Notes under the pieces: generated by a model
Told to the model about the DNA's origin: nothing
The model's input: the letters and a program-made list of their open reading frames with translations, nothing else
Databases searched by the model: none
Program-made: the position numbers and the translations under genes
Part shown: positions 1-4,944 of the stretch, in pieces
Numbering within the stretch: position 1 is the first letter of the stretch
Layout: each line of letters opens with the position of its first letter
Assembly (NCBI GenBank): GCA_947454665.1
Contig: CANGMU010000075.1
Location: 1 to 9,655 of the forward strand
Reading direction: 5' to 3'
Source of the DNA: Pseudomonadota bacterium
GTDB taxonomy: Bacteria; Pseudomonadota; Gammaproteobacteria; Steroidobacterales; Steroidobacteraceae
DNA length: 9,655 nucleotides

Positions 1-49
1 GGATCAAAACGGCCAGCACTATCCCCACTGCGATGTAAATGACGATCAT
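1..49 (-). CDS. Possible N-terminus of a small membrane protein (partial)
   Basis: An ATG on the minus strand at 49-47 opens a frame that runs off the window edge after 16 complete codons. The translated stretch, MIVIYIAVGIVLAVLI, is entirely hydrophobic and looks like the start of a transmembrane helix or an uncleaved signal anchor. An in-frame TAA at 61-59 means this ATG is the only conventional start. I see no Shine-Dalgarno sequence in the AT-rich leader. It would be co-oriented with the toxin gene upstream, about 94 bases away. Too little is visible to name a family, and a chance open frame is possible. Confidence 0.3.
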   Translation of the reverse strand, partial: MIVIYIAVGIVLAVLI

Positions 50-79
50 TGAGTAAATTTAATAATTATTCGCGCGACG

Positions 80-92
80 CTGATTTAATCAG
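80..92. repeat. Perfect inverted repeat in AT-rich spacer
   Basis: CTGATT and AATCAG form six-base arms separated by a single T. The repeat sits between the toxin stop codon and the putative partial membrane gene. It is too short and lacks the U-tract of a factor-independent terminator, so an operator-like site or chance are the remaining readings. Confidence 0.25.
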
Positions 93-143
93 TCAATTGA
101 CCATGAAGCTACGACATCCTTGAACGGAAACACAGATTCGCGA

Positions 144-557
144 TCAGCGTTTGGCAAGGACATAAAACGCTGCGACGCCTAGAATTCGCGTCGATCCATG
201 CCGCACCAGCGCGAGAACACCCGAACGGTCGCCGCTGACCAGAAAGTCCGCACGACTTGCCTCAGCCATTGCCAACAAGAAGTTGTCTGCGGGATCCGAC
301 GAGCGATCGACGGCCGGCAGGCGTTGGATTACCAGCGCGAGCTCCCGAAGATCATTGATGAAGCGCCCAACATGGGCCGGCACCAAGCGTGTTCGGAGTG
401 TTGGTCGCCGAACAACGTCCGCCAGTTCGATCAACTGCTCGGCGGACGTAACCAGATCGAACTGCCCCAGCCGCCAGGCCGCCAACAGTTCCGCCGGCTT
501 GCCGTGTGGGTTAAGCAGGCCGCTCAACAGGACATTGGTATCGAGGATGACGCGCAT
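144..557 (-). CDS. PIN-domain toxin (putative toxin-antitoxin RNase)
   Basis: This 137-residue protein is probably a PIN-domain endoribonuclease toxin, of the kind annotated as 'putative toxin-antitoxin system toxin component, PIN family'. PIN nucleases cut RNA with magnesium or manganese held by a cluster of acidic residues. All four expected positions are present: Asp6 in the opening ILDTNVLLSGLL motif, Glu44 in LIELADVV, Asp91 in DPADN, and Asp110 in LVSGDRSG. The domain fills the whole protein, which is the usual length. The gene starts seven bases after the last base of the antitoxin stop codon and has no Shine-Dalgarno of its own, which suggests translational coupling. The RNA target is unknown. 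Family assignment is firm; toxicity is inferred from the pairing and the intact active site. Confidence 0.88.
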   Translation of the reverse strand: MRVILDTNVLLSGLLNPHGKPAELLAAWRLGQFDLVTSAEQLIELADVVRRPTLRTRLVPAHVGRFINDLRELALVIQRLPAVDRSSDPADNFLLAMAEASRADFLVSGDRSGVLALVRHGSTRILGVAAFYVLAKR

Positions 558-563
558 CGCGCG

Positions 564-833
564 TCAGAGGGGACGTTTGAAGCGTTCTGCCCTGACTTCG
601 GCCAAGGCCTGCTCGATTTCCGCTTCGAGCACATCACCGGACACATCGCGGTTGTGATCATGGGCGGCTGCGAGATTCAGCTCCATCAGCCGCCAACTGA
701 CCGCCTCGGCGACGAAGCGGGACAGGTCACCCTTCTTCGCACCATGCGAAGCCAGATGCGTTCGCAGGGCGACATCCGTCTCGCGGGAAACCGAGACGGT
801 CCATTTGACGGGATCAAAGCCGGGTTCGCTCAT
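564..833 (-). CDS. Ribbon-helix-helix antitoxin of the PIN toxin
   Basis: This 89-residue protein lies directly upstream of the PIN toxin in the same direction with a six-base gap, the normal antitoxin-first order. Residues about 10-50 fit a ribbon-helix-helix DNA-binding fold: a short strand (KWTVSVSRET), helix A through LRTHLASHG, a turn at AKKGD, then helix B through SRFVAEAVSWRLMEL. The acidic C-terminal tail (residues about 60-89, with EAEIEQALAEVRAE) is the likely toxin-neutralising segment. By analogy with such modules it should bind its own promoter, and a direct repeat lies just upstream. I recognise the fold, not a named family. It could be a generic RHH regulator, but the neighbour makes antitoxin the best reading. 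Confidence 0.8.
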   Translation of the reverse strand: MSEPGFDPVKWTVSVSRETDVALRTHLASHGAKKGDLSRFVAEAVSWRLMELNLAAAHDHNRDVSGDVLEAEIEQALAEVRAERFKRPL

Positions 834-839
834 TAGGCC

Positions 840-845
840 ATCATA
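840..845 (-). promoter_or_regulatory. Candidate -10 box for the antitoxin gene
   Basis: On the minus strand TATGAT, preceded by GT, differs from the sigma-70 consensus TATAAT at one base. It ends six bases before the antitoxin ATG, so transcription would begin at or next to the A of the start codon, giving a leaderless mRNA. No good -35 hexamer is visible 16-18 bases upstream, where I read AGCCTG or GCCTGT. The start codon also lacks an obvious Shine-Dalgarno, which agrees with leaderless initiation. Confidence 0.35.
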
Positions 846-879
846 ACCGGCCAGCCTTGGAACAGGCTAACCGGCAGCC
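845..879. repeat. Direct repeat / dyad, candidate antitoxin operator
   Basis: AACCGGCCAGCC (845-856) recurs as AACCGGCAGCC (869-879) with one base missing, 24 bases apart. The same region contains an interrupted dyad: CCGG-cc-AGCC (847-856) faces GGCT-aa-CCGG (865-874) across an eight-base loop. It overlaps the candidate -10 box and lies between the antitoxin gene and the end of the carotenoid-oxygenase-family gene. Repeated half-sites are typical of ribbon-helix-helix autoregulation. The dyad could also form a weak hairpin at the end of the upstream operon transcript, but it has no U-tract. Confidence 0.4.
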
Positions 880-886
880 GGGCGGA

Positions 887-2494
887 TCAACCCTTCGGGT
901 AAAGGTCCCCGCGCACCCACAGGCCGTGCACCTGCGGCGAGGCCTGCACCGGCAGGCGCACCGTCGCGATCGGGCCGTCTTCCACGTGCTCGGCGTCGAG
1001 GATCACGAGGTCCGAACGCAGGTTCTGGTCCAGGTGATAGGCGATGCCCATCAGATAGCCCTCGCCCTCGCGCGACTTCGCGTTCTTCGGCGCGAAGACC
1101 GGCTCGGCCAGCGACACTTTGGTGCCGGCGTTCCACAGTTTGTAGGACTTGGTCTGCAGGTCCAGCCGGGCATAGCAGGCGCCGGCAACGCGGCGGTCCA
1201 CTGACGGATCCGGGCAGGCGCCGTAGCCATAGCGATAAGGCACGGTGTTGTAGCGATCGTCCTGGCGCGGCAGCGGCATCGACATCGGGAAGAGCTTCTC
1301 GATGTTGTAGACCTTGCCCTTGCCGGACAGGTCCACCGAGATGCGGTGCAGATAGCTTTCCGCACCCTTGAAGTCCGGCGGTGCGCCGTCCCGGTTCGGC
1401 ATGAACGGGAAGGGGTTGCCGGCAGTGATTTCCGTGTCGAAGTAGAGCTTGTTGCCGTCCTCGAACACACCCATCGTGTGGGTGCCGCTGCGCGTCGGGC
1501 CTTCGAACCAGCGCAGGTCCTTGCCATCGCCGCCACGGCGGAAGACACCGAAGTAGGTCTTCTGCGTGCGATCCCAGGACCAGTGGATGCCACCGCGCTT
1601 CATCTGCTCATGATCGATCGTCAGCGGTACGCAGAACACCATCACGTACTTATCGGTGATGCCGTAGTCGTGGATCATGCCGACGTAGGGCACCTTGATC
1701 TTGGTTTCCCAGAGCTTCTTGCTGGTGCTCTTGTCGATCTCGAAGAACGAGACAACGTCGCTGCCGAAGCCTTCGGCCTCGTAGCCGAAGGCCAGCAGGT
1801 TGCCGGTGCGGGAATCGGTCTTCGGGTGCGCCGTGAACGGCTGCGTCGACGGCAACTGGCCACCGAAGGTGTAGATCGGGTCGACCGTCTCCATCGTATT
1901 GAGGTCGAGCGCGATCGGCGGCGTGTCTTCCTTCAGCGCGAGGATCAGGCCCTTGTGGTTGATGACGTGCGTGTTGCCCGTCGCGCGCGACTTGCCGCGT
2001 ACGCTCGGATCGTCCATCAGCGGGTTGCGGTACATCGGGTACAGCGAACGACCGGCCTTGTCCTGTGCGAGGTAACGCTCGCCCTTCGCATAGCGGGTCA
2101 TGTAGTCCACGCGGCCGTTCTTGATGCGGAACTGGCGGACGTGGCCTTCGCCGTCGAACATGATGTTGTTCGGCAGGCGCGGGTACATCGGATCCGGGCC
2201 GGTCGCAAAGAAACCACCGTCGAGGTCCTTCGGCAGCTTGCCCTCGACTTCGCAGTCACGGACCGTGACCTCGGCGCGGATCGGCGAGAACTGGCCACCA
2301 CTGCCTGGCGCACCCGGCGGCGGCGGGCCACCGGCAGCTGGCGGCTGGGAGAGATCCGTGTGGCCGTTGCCCGGCTGGCCGGCAGGCGCGGCAGCCTGGG
2401 CCGTTGCAGCCAGGCCCGCGGCGCCGAGGCCGGCGGCCGTGCCGAGCGCGGCACCGATGAAGCCGCGGCGGTTCAAATCATTGTGGTCGCTCAT
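887..2494 (-). CDS. Tat-exported carotenoid-oxygenase (RPE65) family protein, lignostilbene dioxygenase-like
   Basis: This 535-residue protein belongs to the carotenoid cleavage oxygenase family, whose members use non-haem Fe(II) on four histidines to cleave a C=C bond with O2. The likely ligands are His223 (TAHPKTD), His275 (MIHDYGIT), His339 (SGTHTMGVFEDG) and His523 (QVHGLW), so the propeller appears intact. The N-terminus carries a twin-arginine signal, NRRGFIG at residues 8-14, then a hydrophobic stretch ending near AQAAA, so export folded to the periplasm is expected. A Pro/Gly-rich linker (about 50-68) precedes the catalytic domain. Tyr155 (YRNP) and Lys188 (LKED) match by spacing the Tyr and Lys that hold the phenol in lignostilbene dioxygenases, as I recall that family. 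A phenolic stilbene or isoeugenol-type substrate is therefore likelier than a carotenoid. The ATG is supported by AGAGGA at 2501-2506. The gene overlaps the ampD stop by 17 bases. Confidence 0.85.
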   Translation of the reverse strand: MSDHNDLNRRGFIGAALGTAAGLGAAGLAATAQAAAPAGQPGNGHTDLSQPPAAGGPPPPGAPGSGGQFSPIRAEVTVRDCEVEGKLPKDLDGGFFATGPDPMYPRLPNNIMFDGEGHVRQFRIKNGRVDYMTRYAKGERYLAQDKAGRSLYPMYRNPLMDDPSVRGKSRATGNTHVINHKGLILALKEDTPPIALDLNTMETVDPIYTFGGQLPSTQPFTAHPKTDSRTGNLLAFGYEAEGFGSDVVSFFEIDKSTSKKLWETKIKVPYVGMIHDYGITDKYVMVFCVPLTIDHEQMKRGGIHWSWDRTQKTYFGVFRRGGDGKDLRWFEGPTRSGTHTMGVFEDGNKLYFDTEITAGNPFPFMPNRDGAPPDFKGAESYLHRISVDLSGKGKVYNIEKLFPMSMPLPRQDDRYNTVPYRYGYGACPDPSVDRRVAGACYARLDLQTKSYKLWNAGTKVSLAEPVFAPKNAKSREGEGYLMGIAYHLDQNLRSDLVILDAEHVEDGPIATVRLPVQASPQVHGLWVRGDLYPKG

Positions 2495-3047
2495 GTCGGA
2501 TCCTCTTCATGTCGAAAGCCGGTCCCGGGTCGGTCTTGCGACCCGGGGCGATGTCGCTGTGCCGCGTGATGCGCCCGGGCACGAGGCCCGGATACGCCAC
2601 AAAAAGCGCGTTCAATACTGCCGCCAGCTGGCGGTACTGGGCATCCGTATAAGGCACGTCGTCCGCGCCTTCGAGTTCGATGCCCACTGAAAAATCATTG
2701 CAGCCCGTCCGGCCCTCGTAAGCGGAGACGCCGGCGTGCCAGGCTCGCGCACCGAAGGGCACGAACTGCACCAGTTCACCGTCGCGCCGGACCAGCACAT
2801 GCGCGGACACGCGCAGGCCGGCGATGGTTTCGAAGTACGGATGCCCCTGGGGCGACAGCGTGCCGGTGAAGAGCTGTTCGATGGCGGGGCCACCGAACTC
2901 ACCCGGCGGCAGGCTGATCCCATGCAGGACGACAAGGTCCGTCGTGACACCGGAGGGCCTTGCGTCACGGTGCGGGCTCAGCACCTGCCGCACGCCGACG
3001 AGCAAGCCCGTCGCCACATGCACGCTGATATCCGCATCAGGCGTCAC
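2478..3047 (-). CDS. ampD: 1,6-anhydro-N-acetylmuramyl-L-alanine amidase AmpD
   Basis: This 189-residue protein is an AmpD-type zinc amidase of peptidoglycan recycling. It removes the peptide from anhydro-muropeptides in the cytoplasm and so affects AmpR-controlled beta-lactamase where that circuit exists. Amidase_2 signatures run end to end: LHGISLPPGEFGGP, RVSAH, AWHAGVS, CNDFSVGIELEG and RHSDIAPGRKTDPGP. By alignment with the Citrobacter enzyme, zinc ligands are His42, His163 and Asp173, with catalytic Glu124 and Lys171, all present. No signal peptide is seen. The start is a GTG whose last two bases and the following A form the cytochrome TGA, a four-base overlap, and it places the N-terminus eight residues beyond that of E. 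coli AmpD. The same frame is open for 147 codons upstream, but that part lies over the cytochrome gene. Its place inside a redox operon is odd. Confidence 0.92.
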   Translation of the reverse strand: MTPDADISVHVATGLLVGVRQVLSPHRDARPSGVTTDLVVLHGISLPPGEFGGPAIEQLFTGTLSPQGHPYFETIAGLRVSAHVLVRRDGELVQFVPFGARAWHAGVSAYEGRTGCNDFSVGIELEGADDVPYTDAQYRQLAAVLNALFVAYPGLVPGRITRHSDIAPGRKTDPGPAFDMKRIRHERPQ

Positions 3048-3403
3048 GGCGTGGCCGGAGCCTTGGGTGCCGTCAGATAGGCGACCAGCGCGTCCATGTC
3101 CGGTTCCGGCAGTTCCACGCGCGAGATGCGGGGCATGTTGACCAGGCCCCAGCGCACCACCGTGCGAACGTAAGTGGGATCCAGGTCCGTGCGCTGTTCG
3201 AGCAAGGATTTCGCCGCGCCGAGCCGGCGCGCGAGGATGAAGGTGCCCGTGCCGCCGTCTCGGTGGCACATGCTGCAGCGATGCGTGAACGCTGCCTTGC
3301 CACGCGCGACCAGGGCCGCATCGGGCGCAGCGGCGGCCATCGCCGCGCCGCTGAACGCCGACGCCAGCGCGACGACCACCAGAACGAGTGTGCGCGCGCG
3401 CAT
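3044..3403 (-). CDS. Small secreted c-type cytochrome (flavoprotein electron acceptor)
   Basis: This 119-residue protein has a Sec signal peptide (residues 1 to about 25: basic start, hydrophobic VLVVVALASAFSG, cleavage near AMAAAA) and one haem c site, CSMCH at 43-47. Met90 in NMPRIS is the likely distal axial ligand. Size, single haem and position right after a vanillyl-alcohol oxidase-family gene match the cytochrome subunits of p-cresol methylhydroxylase (PchC) and eugenol hydroxylase (EhyA), so I infer it takes electrons from that flavoprotein in the periplasm. The ATG at 3403 overlaps the flavoprotein TGA by one base. A GTG one codon earlier is also possible, but GGGGGA at 3411-3416 is seven bases from the ATG and only four from the GTG, so I prefer the ATG. 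Function beyond electron transfer is inferred from the neighbours. Confidence 0.88.
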   Translation of the reverse strand: MRARTLVLVVVALASAFSGAAMAAAAPDAALVARGKAAFTHRCSMCHRDGGTGTFILARRLGAAKSLLEQRTDLDPTYVRTVVRWGLVNMPRISRVELPEPDMDALVAYLTAPKAPATP

Positions 3404-4944
3404 CACAGCTTCCCCCGCTGGTCGCGGAAGGCCTTCGGCCAGATGCCATTGCGGCCGGGCGCGAGGATGCCGTTCGGATCCAGTGCATCCTTCATGCGCT
3501 CGTTGAGCTTGCGCAGCGCGTTGTGGTTGAAATCGTAGCTGTCCGCCACGTCGTCCATGTAGGAAAGGTGCGTGCGGTATTCACCGTAACCCTGCTCCTT
3601 CGCATCCTTGATCAGCGCGACGAAGAGCTTTCGCACGCGCTCCTTCTGCTCGGCGTCGTCCTTGTCGTACAGGATCAGGTTCACGTTCGTCGCCGAACGG
3701 CCATCGTTGTAGAAGGTGCCCGAATAGTCGAGCCCGAACTCGATGAAGCGACGGCGCGTGCGCTCGAACTGCTCCAGCACCAGCTTGCCGTCCGCGGGCA
3801 TCACCGGCGAATAGCCGATGTGGCCGCCGCGGCCGCCGAACCAGTTCACCATCTGCAGCGGATAGGTGGTGGGGCCCGACACCGCGTTGCCCGCCAGGCG
3901 CGTGACCTTGAATTCCTGCTTCGTGTGTTTCGCGAACCCATCGAGCAGACGTTTCAGGTTCGCCTCGCAGACATCCGAGTAGCCGGACAACCGGATCGGG
4001 CCATTCCACCAGCCGACATTGAATCGCTCGCGGATCTTCGTGACGACGTCATCGGGGATCGAGTCGCGACCCTGGTACCACTCCTTGCGCAGCGTCGGCA
4101 CCGTGGCCGTCGCCTGGAAACTGGTCAGGCGCACGTAGCCATCGAGCACGCCGCGCAGGCGCAGCGGCGTGACAGTCTCCGTGAACCAGCCGATGTCGGC
4201 CGGCTTGTCGAGCTTCACTTCGACGGAGATCGCCGCTTCGTCTTCCGGCTTCATCCACAGGCACATCTTCGTGACGACGAAGAAATTGCCCTGCACGACC
4301 ATCTGGTCCCAGGATGGACCGAAGCCGTGCTTGAACAGCGCCCAGGCCTTGCCGCCTTCCATCGCGCCCATGCCGGTGCGGATGAGCTCACCGGTCGGCG
4401 TGAGGACCTCGAGGCCGCAGATGTTGTTGCTGTGGTCACCGGCGGGGCTGAACCCCCGCTCCAGCGCATTGCCCACGATGCTGCCCCAGCCATTGCCGGG
4501 GATGCCCATCTGCAGCGGGATCTTCCGCGAGCGGAGGTATTCCCACATGTCGAAGAAGCCGACGCCGGGTTCGACGATGCAATAACCGGCCTTCGCGTTG
4601 ACCTCGAGGATGCGGTTCATCCGCCCCATGTCGAGCATCACGGTGCCGGACATGCGCGGCGCGGCGCCGCCGTAACCGAAATTCTTGCCGCGCGACATCG
4701 GCCACAGCGGCACGCGGTATTCATTCGCGATCTTGAGGCAGGCCTGCACCTCCTCGACCGAACCGGGCGCGATGGCACCGGCTGCGGCATGGCTGTCTTC
4801 GCGGCCCGGCGCGTACTGATCGAGATAGGTCTCGCGATCCTCGTCGGTGGCGAGCACCCATTCCTTGCCGATGGCGCGCGCGAAGGCGGCCATCGCCTGG
4901 TCGAATTGGGTTTTGGTCAGGCCCGGCGGCAGGATCAGCTTCAC
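3403..4944 (-). CDS. FAD oxidoreductase of the vanillyl-alcohol oxidase / p-cresol methylhydroxylase family
   Basis: This 513-residue protein spans the whole VAO/PCMH fold. The N-terminal FAD-binding domain (about 50-200) contains PMSRGKNFGYGGAAPR, VEPGV and GDH; the C-terminal substrate domain (about 205-505) ends in DPNGILAPGRNGIWP. Family members oxidise the para side chain of phenols through a quinone methide. Against fungal VAO recalled from memory, Tyr91, Tyr456 and Arg457 match Tyr108, Tyr503 and Arg504, which hold the phenolate. Thr410 matches Thr457, and His375 (GGHIGYSP) matches His422, which carries covalent FAD. Asp170 appears replaced by Gly150, and the REMHH loop reads GRSATN. 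No signal peptide is present, so how it would meet the exported cytochrome is open. It starts with GTG, overlapping the PQQ gene stop by four bases, with a strong AAGGAAGG six bases upstream. The substrate is undetermined: alkylphenol, eugenol and others are possible. Confidence 0.87.
   Translation of the reverse strand: MKLILPPGLTKTQFDQAMAAFARAIGKEWVLATDEDRETYLDQYAPGREDSHAAAGAIAPGSVEEVQACLKIANEYRVPLWPMSRGKNFGYGGAAPRMSGTVMLDMGRMNRILEVNAKAGYCIVEPGVGFFDMWEYLRSRKIPLQMGIPGNGWGSIVGNALERGFSPAGDHSNNICGLEVLTPTGELIRTGMGAMEGGKAWALFKHGFGPSWDQMVVQGNFFVVTKMCLWMKPEDEAAISVEVKLDKPADIGWFTETVTPLRLRGVLDGYVRLTSFQATATVPTLRKEWYQGRDSIPDDVVTKIRERFNVGWWNGPIRLSGYSDVCEANLKRLLDGFAKHTKQEFKVTRLAGNAVSGPTTYPLQMVNWFGGRGGHIGYSPVMPADGKLVLEQFERTRRRFIEFGLDYSGTFYNDGRSATNVNLILYDKDDAEQKERVRKLFVALIKDAKEQGYGEYRTHLSYMDDVADSYDFNHNALRKLNERMKDALDPNGILAPGRNGIWPKAFRDQRGKL

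Noticed and set aside
890..900. ACCC-TTC-GGGT hairpin at the end of the oxygenase gene as a terminator
   Set aside because: The stem is only four pairs, it sits in the last codons, and no U-tract follows on the minus strand.
887..2494. Carotenoid or apocarotenoid cleavage role for the RPE65-family gene
   Set aside because: No carotenoid genes are nearby, the protein is Tat-exported, and its neighbours and Tyr/Lys pair point to phenolic substrates; it cannot be fully excluded.
3048..3488. 147-codon N-terminal extension of the AmpD frame
   Set aside because: The upstream part is Arg/Gly/His-rich low-complexity sequence lying over the cytochrome c and flavoprotein genes; AmpD homology begins only after the GTG at 3047.
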